Part shown: positions 16,771 through 25,168 of the stretch, in pieces
Layout: each line of letters starts with the position of its first letter
Position numbering within the stretch: position 1 is the first letter of the stretch
Source of the DNA: Pseudomonas grandcourensis
GTDB lineage: Bacteria; Pseudomonadota; Gammaproteobacteria; Pseudomonadales; Pseudomonadaceae
Direction: 5' to 3'
Assembly: GCF_039909015.1 (NCBI RefSeq)
Contig: NZ_CP150919.1
Location: 2,518,501 to 2,582,500 of the forward strand
Length of the DNA: 64,000 nt
Notes under the pieces: generated by a model
What the model was told of the DNA's origin: nothing
The model's input: the letters and a program-made list of their open reading frames with translations, nothing else
Database searches by the model: none
Position numbers and translations under genes: made by a program

Positions 16771-18452
16771 GGCTGCACCTCCTGCGGGGCCGCTGCGGCC
16801 GACGGGTTCGGTACGACGCGCGTGTCGAGCACCGCCATCACGTATTGCTGCGGGTTGTACAAGGCATCGGCGGCGGCCTGGGTGTAGCGCAGCAGCGGAT
16901 CGGCCTTGAAGGTCAGCGCAATGCTCAAGCCCAGCAGGGCGAAGATCGGCACGCATTCCAGGCGTCGCAACAGGGGCGATGGTCGTTCCGCTGGCGTCCA
17001 GAACCGCTGGATGCCCAGGCGCGAGAATGCGATCAGCGACGCCAGCCCGGACACGATCAACAACACCAACAGGCCCCACGCGGCGTTGGAAACCGGTGTG
17101 TCGCCGCTGTTGCCCAGGCCGAGCGGATTGAGCAGGGCGCCGATCAACCCGAGTTTGCCGATAAAGCCGGAGAGCGGCGGCATGCCGATGATCAGCAAGG
17201 CGCAGGCGATGAAGCTCAGGCCGAGAAACGCCATGGTCCAGGGAATCACCTGGCCGACCACGGCTTTTTGGTCGTCATCGAGGTTGGTGCCTTTGGGCGG
17301 ATGCAGGGATTCCAGTGGCCGCGGCAGCAGTTCGGCTTCATCTTCGAGCTGGATTTCGTTGGCCGAGCGTGAGCGCTCGATCAGTTCGGCCAGCAGGAAC
17401 AGTGCGCTCAACGCCAGGGTGGAACTGAACAGGTAGAACAGCGCCGCGCCAACCAGGTTCGGTTGGGCGAAACCGATGGTCGACAACAGAATGCCCGCCG
17501 ACACCAGGATGCTCAGGCTGGCCATGCGCTCCAGGCGTTGCGCGGCGAGGGTCGCAATGGCGGCGCAGACGATGGTCGCCATGCCGCCGTAGATCAGCCA
17601 GTCGCCGCCAAAGAACGCCGATGCCCCGGCCTGGGCGGAGAACAACAGCGTCCACAGGCGCAGCAAGGTGTACACGCCGACCTTGGTCATGATCGCGAAC
17701 ATTGCCGCCACCGGCGCGCTGGCCGACGAATAGGCCGGCACCAGCCAGAAGTTCAGCGGCCACATGCCGGCCTTGGCCAGGAACGCGATGGCCAGAATCC
17801 CTGCGCCGGCGTGAAGCAAGCCGCGATCAGCTTCGGACACCAGCGGGATTTTTACCGCCAGGTCGGCCATGTTCAGCGTGCCGGTGACCCCATAGATCAG
17901 CGCCGCGCCAATCAGGAACAGCGACGAGGCCAACAGATTGATCGAGATGTAATGCAGCCCCGACGACACCCGCGCCCGGCCTGAGCCGTGGAGCATCAAC
18001 CCGTAGGACGCGGCCAGCAACACTTCGAAGAACACGAACAGGTTGAACAGGTCGGCGGTGAGGAATGCGCCGTAAAGGCCCATCAACTGGATCTGGAACA
18101 GCGCGTGAAAACTCGAACCGGCGCTGTCCCAGCGGGCCATGGCGAACAGCAGGGCACTGACGCCGATGATACCGGTCAGCACCAGCATCAGCGCCGACAG
18201 GCGATCGACCACCAGCACCAGGCCGAACGGCACTTGCCAGTTGCTCGGCAGGTACACACCGATAGAACCGGGCACGCCGGTGGTCTGTGTCCATTGCAAC
18301 AACGCCACGGCAATGCCCAGCCCGAGCAGGCTGGAGAACAGATTGATCTTCGCCTTGAGCGGGCGGTGCTTCTCGCCGAGCATCAGCATGATCGCAGCGG
18401 TCAGCAATGGCAGCAGAATAGGCGCGACGATCAGGTGAGTCATCGCCATCAT
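16767..18452 (-). CDS. shaD: Monovalent cation/proton antiporter subunit D
   Basis: About 560 residues, homologous to the NuoN/NuoM proton-pumping subunits of complex I. Fourteen or so membrane helices carry the conserved glutamate and lysines of the channel (for example F-F-E-V-L-L-A-A-S-Y and A-K-A-G-M-W-P-L-N-F-W). Three in-frame ATGs (18452, 18449, 18443) follow AAGGA; the first overlaps the stop of subunit C by 4 bp. The loop at about residues 370-410 is hydrophilic and acidic. Works in the inner membrane with subunit A to exchange Na+ or K+ for H+. Confidence 0.94.
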   Translation of the reverse strand: MMAMTHLIVAPILLPLLTAAIMLMLGEKHRPLKAKINLFSSLLGLGIAVALLQWTQTTGVPGSIGVYLPSNWQVPFGLVLVVDRLSALMLVLTGIIGVSALLFAMARWDSAGSSFHALFQIQLMGLYGAFLTADLFNLFVFFEVLLAASYGLMLHGSGRARVSSGLHYISINLLASSLFLIGAALIYGVTGTLNMADLAVKIPLVSEADRGLLHAGAGILAIAFLAKAGMWPLNFWLVPAYSSASAPVAAMFAIMTKVGVYTLLRLWTLLFSAQAGASAFFGGDWLIYGGMATIVCAAIATLAAQRLERMASLSILVSAGILLSTIGFAQPNLVGAALFYLFSSTLALSALFLLAELIERSRSANEIQLEDEAELLPRPLESLHPPKGTNLDDDQKAVVGQVIPWTMAFLGLSFIACALLIIGMPPLSGFIGKLGLIGALLNPLGLGNSGDTPVSNAAWGLLVLLIVSGLASLIAFSRLGIQRFWTPAERPSPLLRRLECVPIFALLGLSIALTFKADPLLRYTQAAADALYNPQQYVMAVLDTRVVPNPSAAAAPQEVQP

Positions 18453-18793
18453 TCCTTGGGCTCCCGGCCATCCACATGGTCGGTGCCGGTCAGGCCCCGG
18501 GAGGCCAGCAGCACCACCAGGAACAACGCGGTCATGGCGAAGCTGATGACGATCGCCGTCAGCACCAGGGCTTGCGGCAACGGGTCGGTGTAGTGCAACA
18601 GATCCTGCGGCACGCCGTCCTTGATGATCGGTTCCTTGCCGATGAACAGGCTGCCCATGCTGAAGATGAACAGATTGACGCCGTAGGACAGCAGGCACAG
18701 GCCCATGATCACCTGGAACGTCCGTGGGCGCAGGATCAGCCAGACGCCGGACGCGGCCAGTACGCCGATGGCGATTGCGATGACTTCTTCCAT
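18449..18793 (-). CDS. shaC: Monovalent cation/proton antiporter subunit C
   Basis: A 114-residue NuoK-like MnhC/MrpC subunit with three transmembrane helices and the G-L-x-L-L-S-Y-G-V-N-L-F-I-F segment. The conserved glutamate in the first helix region and D-P-L-P-Q-A-L-V-L-T-A-I-V are typical. Its ATG overlaps the stop of subunit A by one base, so it is translationally coupled. Confidence 0.94.
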   Translation of the reverse strand: MEEVIAIAIGVLAASGVWLILRPRTFQVIMGLCLLSYGVNLFIFSMGSLFIGKEPIIKDGVPQDLLHYTDPLPQALVLTAIVISFAMTALFLVVLLASRGLTGTDHVDGREPKE

Positions 18794-21711
18794 CAGACGG
18801 CTCCTTTGGCGGCAACGGATCTGGGCTGGGCGGCGGTTTTGTGGCCGCGCACCGATTGGTGGGCGAGGGCGGTGAGGATCAACAGAGTCGAGCCGACGAC
18901 CACGCCGTACACACCGATGTCGAAGAACAGCGCGCTGGCCAGGTGAATGTCACCCAGCAGCGGCAACGAGAAATGCCAGGTGTGGGTGGTCAGGAACGGA
19001 TAGCCGGCGACCATCGCGCCCAGGCCCGTGGCCGTGGCAATCATCAGGCCCGTGCCCATCCAGCGCAGCGGCCGCAGGCTCATTTGCGCCTCGACCCACT
19101 GCGTGCCGGCGACCATGTATTGCAGGATGAACGCCACCGACATCACCAGCCCGGCGACAAAACCGCCGCCCGGTTGATTGTGCCCGCGCATGAACAGGTA
19201 GAACGACACCACCAGCGCCACCGGCAACAGCAGGCGCACCAGCACCGCCGGCACCATCATGAAGCCGAGGGCGGTGTCGCTGGCGTGGCGCGGGTTGACC
19301 AGGTCGGTGACCACGTCCGGCGCGAGCAGGCGTTGCTGGGCCGGTAACTGAAGGCTTTCTTTCGGTGGGCGGAAGCGGCGTAGCAGTGCATACACGGTCA
19401 GGGCCACGGCGACCAGTACGGTGATTTCACCGAGGGTGTCGAAGCCACGGAAATCCACCAGCATCACGTTGACCACATTGCTGCCGCCGCCTTCGGGCAA
19501 GGCACGGCTGAGGTAGAACGAGGAAATATCGTTGGGGGTCTGGCGCGTCAGCATGGCGTAGGCCAGCAACGCCATGCCGACACCGACCGAGGTCGACAGC
19601 AGCAAGTCGCGGATACGTCGTACCCGCGCCCGGCGCAGACTGCCCGGCAACGGCGAGACCTCCTCGATCCGCCGTGGCAGCCAGCGCAGGCCCAGCAGGA
19701 TCAGCACCGTGGTCACCACTTCGACCGCCAGTTGGGTCAGGGCCAGGTCCGGCGCGGAAAACCAGACGAAGGTGATACAGGTCATCAGGCCGCAGACGCT
19801 GACCATGGTCAGGGCTGCGAGGCGGTGATACTTGGCCTGATAGGCCGCGCCAAGGGCGCAGGCGATGGCCAGCAACCACAAGGTGACAAACACGATCGAC
19901 CCGGGGATTTTCGGCCGGTCACCCCAGTGAAGGCTGCTGTGCAACATGGGAATCAACCCGGCCAGCACGGCGGCGAGCACCACCAGGAACAGCTGCATTT
20001 GCAGGCGTTTGGTGCCAATCCGCGGTTCCAGGCGCCGGGCCAGGCGCATGATGGCGACCAGCGCGTATTCGAACAGGTGCTTGCCGTCCAGGCGACCGAT
20101 GACGGGCGGACGGTTGAAGCGCCCGCGCTTGAATTGATTGCGCAGCAACAGATAGAGCACGGTGCCGCAGGACAATGCGATCAGGCTCATGATCATCGGT
20201 GCGTTCAGGCCGTGCCAGATGGCCAGGCTGTACTCGGGCAGCGTACCGCCAACCACCGGTTGCGCCGCCGCCGCGAGCAGCGGGCCGACTATCTGGGCCG
20301 GGAAGATCCCCACCAGCAGGCAAGTGAACACCAGCAATTCCACCGGCGCGCGCATCCAGCGCGGTGGCTCGTGGGGCGTGTGGGGCAAGTCGGTCGCGGG
20401 CGGACCGAAGAACACATCCACGGTGAAACGCAGGGAGTAAGCGACGCTGAAGGTACCGGCAATGGTTGCCACGATCGGCAAGCTCAGTTCGACCCAGCGC
20501 GTGGCATTGATGAACACGGTTTCGGCGAAGAACATCTCTTTGGACAGGAAGCCGTTGAGCAACGGCACGCCGGCCATCGAAGCGCTGGCGACCATGGCCA
20601 GGGTCGCGGTAAACGGCATCAGCTTGTACAGGCCGCTGAGTTTGCGGATATCGCGGGTGCCGCTTTCGTGGTCGATGATGCCGGCGGCCATGAACAACGA
20701 GGCCTTGAACGTCGCGTGGTTGAGAATGTGGAACACTGCGGCGACGGCAGCCAGCGGGCTGTTCAGGCCGAGCAACAGGGTGATCAGGCCGAGGTGGCTG
20801 ATGGTCGAGTAGGCCAGCAAGCCCTTGAGGTCGTTCTGGAACATCGCGCAGTACGCCCCGAGCAACAGGGTGCAGGCACCGGCGCCGCTGACGATGTAGA
20901 ACCATTCTTCACTGCCGGAAAGCGAAGGCCATAGCCGCGCGAGCAGGAAGACACCGGCCTTGACCATGGTCGCCGAGTGCAAATACGCCGACACGGGCGT
21001 CGGCGCGGCCATGGCGTGGGGCAGCCAGAAGTGAAAGGGAAATTGCGCACTTTTGCTCAGGGCGCCGATCAGGATCAGGGGTAATAGAATCGGGTAGAGG
21101 ACATGGGCGCGAATCAGATCGCCGGTGGCCAGGACCTTGTCCAGGTCATAGCTGCCGACCACATGGCCGAGCAGCATGACCCCCGCCAGCAGGCACAAAC
21201 CGCCCGCACCGGTCACCATCAGCGCCATGTAGGCACCGCGGCGGGCATCGGCGCGATGGTGCCAGTAGCCGATCAACAGGAACGAAAACAGGCTGGTCAG
21301 TTCCCAGAAAAACACGATCTGGATCAGGTTGCCGGAGATCACCAGGCCCAGCATGGCGCCCATGAAGGCCAGGAAAAACGCGAAGAATCGCGGCACCGGA
21401 TCGTTCGGCGACATATAGTAGCGGGCGTACAAGGAAACCAGGGTGCCGATGCCCAGCACCAGCATGGAGAACAGCCAGGCGAAACCGTCCATGCGCAGGA
21501 TGAAGTTCAGGCCCAGGCTGGGCAGCCAGGAAAACTCTTCGCGAATGACGCCGCCATCGGCGATCTGCGGGTACAGGAAGGCGACCTGAAGGGTGCCGAT
21601 CAGGGCGATCAGACCAGCCAGCAGGGATTCGGCGTTACGGGCATTGTGCGGCAACACGGCCGCCAAACAGCTGCCTATGAAAGGCAGAAGCAGTAGAACT
21701 ATCAGGGACAT
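18793..21711 (-). CDS. shaA: Monovalent cation/proton antiporter, fused subunits A and B
   Basis: 972 residues. The first ~780 form a NuoL-like MrpA with many membrane helices and the channel motifs F-F-W-E-L-T-S-L-F-S-F and K-S-A-Q-F-P-F-H-F-W-L-P. The last ~170 are a complete MrpB domain (R-G-H-N-Q-P-G-G-G-F-V-A-G-L is its hallmark). This A-B fusion defines the group-2 Mrp/Sha operons known from Pseudomonas and other proteobacteria, so no separate subunit B gene is missing. First gene of the six-gene operon. The complex supports salt and alkaline tolerance. The site before the ATG is weak. Confidence 0.95.
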   Translation of the reverse strand: MSLIVLLLLPFIGSCLAAVLPHNARNAESLLAGLIALIGTLQVAFLYPQIADGGVIREEFSWLPSLGLNFILRMDGFAWLFSMLVLGIGTLVSLYARYYMSPNDPVPRFFAFFLAFMGAMLGLVISGNLIQIVFFWELTSLFSFLLIGYWHHRADARRGAYMALMVTGAGGLCLLAGVMLLGHVVGSYDLDKVLATGDLIRAHVLYPILLPLILIGALSKSAQFPFHFWLPHAMAAPTPVSAYLHSATMVKAGVFLLARLWPSLSGSEEWFYIVSGAGACTLLLGAYCAMFQNDLKGLLAYSTISHLGLITLLLGLNSPLAAVAAVFHILNHATFKASLFMAAGIIDHESGTRDIRKLSGLYKLMPFTATLAMVASASMAGVPLLNGFLSKEMFFAETVFINATRWVELSLPIVATIAGTFSVAYSLRFTVDVFFGPPATDLPHTPHEPPRWMRAPVELLVFTCLLVGIFPAQIVGPLLAAAAQPVVGGTLPEYSLAIWHGLNAPMIMSLIALSCGTVLYLLLRNQFKRGRFNRPPVIGRLDGKHLFEYALVAIMRLARRLEPRIGTKRLQMQLFLVVLAAVLAGLIPMLHSSLHWGDRPKIPGSIVFVTLWLLAIACALGAAYQAKYHRLAALTMVSVCGLMTCITFVWFSAPDLALTQLAVEVVTTVLILLGLRWLPRRIEEVSPLPGSLRRARVRRIRDLLLSTSVGVGMALLAYAMLTRQTPNDISSFYLSRALPEGGGSNVVNVMLVDFRGFDTLGEITVLVAVALTVYALLRRFRPPKESLQLPAQQRLLAPDVVTDLVNPRHASDTALGFMMVPAVLVRLLLPVALVVSFYLFMRGHNQPGGGFVAGLVMSVAFILQYMVAGTQWVEAQMSLRPLRWMGTGLMIATATGLGAMVAGYPFLTTHTWHFSLPLLGDIHLASALFFDIGVYGVVVGSTLLILTALAHQSVRGHKTAAQPRSVAAKGAV

Positions 21712-21857
21712 AGGCTTCTAATCTGCGGAAGTTTGTGAAGCATCATACGTGCCAGCTCCCGGATCACCAAACGCCAAGCTGTCGCAGAATCCTACACGGT
21801 AGACGGAAAAGCCCTGGTTCACATTGTTTCAGAGAAAGGTTGGGGAGCCAGTTCCTG

Positions 21858-21887
21858 CCCCATCGCGAGCCTGCTCGCGATGGAGGC
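21858..21887. repeat. Single REP half
   Basis: CGCGAGCCTGCTCGCG at about 21865-21880 is the core of a REP palindrome. It lies between the divergent antiporter promoter and the 3' end of the exporter gene, and has no second inverted copy nearby. Confidence 0.65.
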
Positions 21888-21916
21888 CTATCTGGCAACG
21901 CAAAGTTTGCGGCTTA

Positions 21917-22846
21917 TCACTGTGTTTCCTGCTCCAGCTCTTCCTCAGCCGCAGCCTTGCCCTTGGTCTTCAACTCACTGACTATCACCGCCGCCACAAT
22001 CAAACCGGCCCCGACCAGGGCAATCGCCGGCAAGCGTTCCCCGGCAAGACGCCCGACAATCCCGGCCCATACCGGTTCGCCGGCATAGATCAGCGTGGCG
22101 CGGGTCGGTGACACGCTTTTCTGCGCCCAGTTCATCGCCACCTGAATCGCCGCGCTCGCCGCTCCAAGACCCAGCGCGCTGCACAGCAGCAACCAGGAGA
22201 AGTCCGGAATCGCCTCGTTGGTCGGCACCACCATCAGGAACGACAGCGCCGAAGTGACCGCCAGTTGCACCACCGTCACCCGGCGTACATCGACCTGGCC
22301 GGCATAGGTGCTGATCAGGATGATCTCCGCCGCAATGGCCACGGCGCTGATCAAGGTGGCGATTTCACCGGGGCTGAAATTGAACGACGCACCGGACGGC
22401 CCGGACAGCAGCATCAACCCGGTAAAGGCCAGCATGATGCCGATGCTCGGCATCAACCCCGGACGCCGCCCCAGCACCAGCCATTGCAACAACGGCACAA
22501 ACGGGACGTACAGCGCGGTAATAAATGCCGATTGGCTGCTGGGAATACTCTGCAACCCGACTGTCTGCAAGCCGTAGCCGAGCATGATTGCCACGCCGAT
22601 AAACGACCCGGCCTTGAGTTCGAACAGGGTCAGGTCGCGCAGGTGACGCCAGGAAAACAGGGCGACGATGCTCGCGGCGGCGGCAAAGCGCAGGCCGACG
22701 AAAAACATCGGGCCGCTGACGGTCATCGCATGCTGTACCAGCAGGAAGGTGCCGCCCCAAACCATGGTGATCAGCACCAGCACGCATTCGGCCTTGCTGA
22801 ACCTTGTAAAACGGGAGGAAGCCTTTGGGGAGTTCACCGACGTCAT
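21917..22846 (-). CDS. EamA-family (DMT) exporter
   Basis: A 309-residue inner-membrane transporter of the drug/metabolite superfamily: ten transmembrane helices in two EamA repeats, with M-V-W-G-G-T-F in helix 1 and the repeated A-L-Y-V-P-F-V-P / Y-A-G-E-P-V-W signature before the last helix of each half. An acidic C-terminal tail (EEELEQE) is cytoplasmic. The frame is open far upstream, but similarity and topology begin at the ATG at 22846. It is divergent from an XRE-cupin regulator 72 bp away, the usual layout for a substrate-induced exporter. Substrate unknown. Confidence 0.9.
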   Translation of the reverse strand: MTSVNSPKASSRFTRFSKAECVLVLITMVWGGTFLLVQHAMTVSGPMFFVGLRFAAAASIVALFSWRHLRDLTLFELKAGSFIGVAIMLGYGLQTVGLQSIPSSQSAFITALYVPFVPLLQWLVLGRRPGLMPSIGIMLAFTGLMLLSGPSGASFNFSPGEIATLISAVAIAAEIILISTYAGQVDVRRVTVVQLAVTSALSFLMVVPTNEAIPDFSWLLLCSALGLGAASAAIQVAMNWAQKSVSPTRATLIYAGEPVWAGIVGRLAGERLPAIALVGAGLIVAAVIVSELKTKGKAAAEEELEQETQ

Positions 22847-22918
22847 GACCTTGCACGCTACTGGAGGGGGACGCACAATGCGTCGAATGTTGCGCAGTAT
22901 ACTGCCCAACCCCACTAA
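22847..22918. promoter_or_regulatory. Divergent promoter/operator region of exporter and XRE-cupin regulator
   Basis: Within 72 bases lie a perfect 10-bp palindrome CAGTATACTG (22895-22904) and CACTAAGTG (22913-22921), a 4-bp inverted repeat with a one-base centre that overlaps the regulator's GTG start. Both are plausible sites for the adjacent HTH regulator acting on both genes. This is read from position and symmetry only. Confidence 0.55.
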
Positions 22919-23494
22919 GTGAGCAATATAGTGCACAAAGATTCTACCCAACGGGCATCGGTCCTCCAGCACGTCAGTCAAAATGTCCGCCGTTTGCGTC
23001 ATGCCGCCGACTTGAGCCAGACGGCGCTGGCAGAAAAGTCCGGTGTCAGCCGTCGAATGCTGGTGGCGATCGAGGCTGGGGAAAAGAACGTCAGCCTGAC
23101 CACCCTCGACCGCGTCGCCGAAGCCCTCGACGTCGCCTTCAGTGATTTGATCCAGGCGCCCGACGCCCGGGATCCCAGCCGTATCAATGAGCTGGCCTGG
23201 ACCGGCACGATTCCCGGCAGCAGGGCGGTGTTGCTCTCCAAGGCCCAGGCCAGCCGCGAAGTCGAGCAGTGGGAGTGGTGCCTGCAGCCGGGCGAGGTGT
23301 ATCCGTCGGAGCCGGACGCCGATGGCTGGAGCGAGCAGATTTATGTCTTCGAAGGTTGCCTGACCGTTATGCTGGGCGACCAGCCGCAGAGTATCGCGGC
23401 GGGTGAATTCTTCATGTTCGCCAGCAACCAGCCGCACTGTTATCGCAATGACGGGGCGGTGGCGGCGAAGTTTGTGCGTAATGTGGTGATCTGA
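22919..23494 (+). CDS. XRE-family regulator with C-terminal cupin
   Basis: 191 residues. The HTH domain is at about residues 18-75 (VRRLRHAADLSQTALAEKSGVSRRMLVAIEAG), followed by a linker and a single cupin_2 barrel (about 115-188), with glycine/proline turns and F-M-F-A-S-N-Q-P-H-C-Y carrying a possible metal histidine. Proteins of this type sense small ligands and usually repress an adjacent gene. The divergent exporter gene is the likely target. GTG at 22919 and GTG at 22931 are both possible starts; the first overlaps the CACTAAGTG box. Confidence 0.9.
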   Translation: MSNIVHKDSTQRASVLQHVSQNVRRLRHAADLSQTALAEKSGVSRRMLVAIEAGEKNVSLTTLDRVAEALDVAFSDLIQAPDARDPSRINELAWTGTIPGSRAVLLSKAQASREVEQWEWCLQPGEVYPSEPDADGWSEQIYVFEGCLTVMLGDQPQSIAAGEFFMFASNQPHCYRNDGAVAAKFVRNVVI

Positions 23495-23508
23495 ACAGGG
23501 AGTGCACG

Positions 23509-24915
23509 ATGGGCCATAGCTTGACCAATGACGCCGACATCCTGATTGTCGGTGGTGGCCTCAGTGGCGCCATGCTGGCGGCGCAGTTGATGCGCCGGCC
23601 GGGCCGGTGCCGGGTGCTGGTGATCGAGCCCCGGGCCGAGTTGGGGCGGGGCGTAGCCTACAGCGCGGTGGAACTGGGCCATACGCTCAACGGCAACGCG
23701 GCGCGGGTGAGTCTCGACCCGGACAACGCCGACGACTTTACCCAATGGCTGACCGATTACATCGAGGCGGGCGGCTGGCCGGAATCGAATCAGCAGCACG
23801 TGCCGGTCAGCGAACTGTTTCCGCCACGGGGAATTTTCGGCCTGTACGCCCGCCAGCGCCTGGCAGACGCGCAGGCGCTGGGCGCATTGAGCGGTTCGAC
23901 GGTCGAGCATGTGCAGGCCGAAGTGGTCGATTTGCAAGCCGATGCAGACGCCGTGCGGTTGACCTTGAGTGATGGCCGAAGCTTGCAGGGCGCTTTTGCG
24001 GTCTTGGCCACCGGGGTTTTTCCCGCCGCGTGCACGCCACAAACCCGATCCTGCGGTTTGAACGCTGCAGCCCTTGATCCGTGGGACGTGGCGGCCATGC
24101 AACGACTCGATCCGCAGTCGACGGTCATGATCATCGGCTCGGGCCTGACCATGATTGACGCCGTGGTGTCCCTGGATCAGGCCGGGCATCGCGGGCCCAT
24201 CGAAGTGTTTTCCCGCCATGGCCTGCGGCCCCATGTGCGTCGCCAGCCACCGGGCTGGGTGGATTTTCTCGCGCAGGATCAGCACATCCGTACACCTCGC
24301 CAGTTGATGCGCGAACTGCGTCGGCACTGTCGGGACGCCATCGCCCAGGGCATTGACTGGCAGGCGCCACTGAACACGGTGCGGGCACACATCGGCCGCT
24401 TGTGGCACCAGGCGACGGACGTGCAGCGTCGACAGTTCGTGCGGCACGTGCGGCCGTGGTGGGAAAGCCATCACCACCGCTCGTCCCCCCTGAGTGCCGA
24501 GTTGGTGGAGCGCTTGTATGAAGAGGGTCGGTTACGTATTCACGCCGCCTCGTTCGAGGGGCTTGAGGGTTCGACGGGCGACGGCGTCAGTATCCGCCTT
24601 CGGCGGCGCGGCGAGGCACACACCTGTGTCGTCAGCGCTGGCGCCCTGATCAATTCCAGCGGTATCGAATATGACTGGCGTCGGGTCGCGCGGCCATTAC
24701 CCCGGCAACTGCTCGCCCGTGGCCTGGTCCGACCGGGCCCGTTGGCCCTGGGCATCGCCGCAGAGGTCGATGGCGCCGTCCTGAACGCCGAAGGGCAGCC
24801 CGCCAGCCGGCTGTTTGCCATGGGCCCGCCGTTGCGCGGCATGTGGTGGGAAAGTACAGCCGTCGCTGATGTGATGAGCCAGGCCAAGGCGCTGGCCGAG
24901 CGACTGGTGCGTTAG
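23509..24915 (+). CDS. FAD/NAD(P)-binding flavoprotein
   Basis: A 468-residue flavoprotein of the FAD_NAD_binding_9-like family (YdhS-like). The N-terminal FAD motif is GGGLSGAMLAAQL, followed by G-R-G-V-A-Y-S, diagnostic for the family, and an internal second nucleotide motif IIGSGLTMIDAVVSL near residue 205. It starts 14 bp after the XRE-cupin gene with GGGAG before the ATG, so it is probably in the same transcript. The substrate is unknown. The link to the exporter suggests detoxification of a small compound, which is inference. Confidence 0.87.
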   Translation: MGHSLTNDADILIVGGGLSGAMLAAQLMRRPGRCRVLVIEPRAELGRGVAYSAVELGHTLNGNAARVSLDPDNADDFTQWLTDYIEAGGWPESNQQHVPVSELFPPRGIFGLYARQRLADAQALGALSGSTVEHVQAEVVDLQADADAVRLTLSDGRSLQGAFAVLATGVFPAACTPQTRSCGLNAAALDPWDVAAMQRLDPQSTVMIIGSGLTMIDAVVSLDQAGHRGPIEVFSRHGLRPHVRRQPPGWVDFLAQDQHIRTPRQLMRELRRHCRDAIAQGIDWQAPLNTVRAHIGRLWHQATDVQRRQFVRHVRPWWESHHHRSSPLSAELVERLYEEGRLRIHAASFEGLEGSTGDGVSIRLRRRGEAHTCVVSAGALINSSGIEYDWRRVARPLPRQLLARGLVRPGPLALGIAAEVDGAVLNAEGQPASRLFAMGPPLRGMWWESTAVADVMSQAKALAERLVR

Positions 24916-25078
24916 GGCCGCCCATTCAACACACCACGCAGTCACCGGGGGTGTTGGGGTATGACTCACTCACATAGGTAACAAAACAGTCCCAGCCCAT
25001 TGGATTGAGCTTGGTTGGGCACTGCTCCAGTGATGGTAGTCAGACCACCGCTGGATTGCTTCCATCAATGCCCCCGGC

Positions 25079-25112
25079 AAAAAAAACGCGGCCCCCCCAC
25101 CTGAGGCCGCGG
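25079..25112 (-). terminator. Rho-independent terminator of the secreted-protein operon
   Basis: On the minus strand CGCGGCC, an 11-base loop and GGCCGCG form a strong stem directly followed by seven T. It lies about 57 bases after the stop codon at 25169, as expected for the end of the operon transcribed from near 28850. Confidence 0.88.
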
Positions 25113-25168
25113 TTTTCCTTAGGGTTGAAGCCTGCCCCATCAACCAACGTGGCTAATGGGGCGCGGGC

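Noticed and set aside
19732..20934. 400-residue plus-strand ORF inside the antiporter A subunit
   Set aside because: Shadow of shaA in the opposite strand; Gln/His/Arg-rich without any fold-like pattern.
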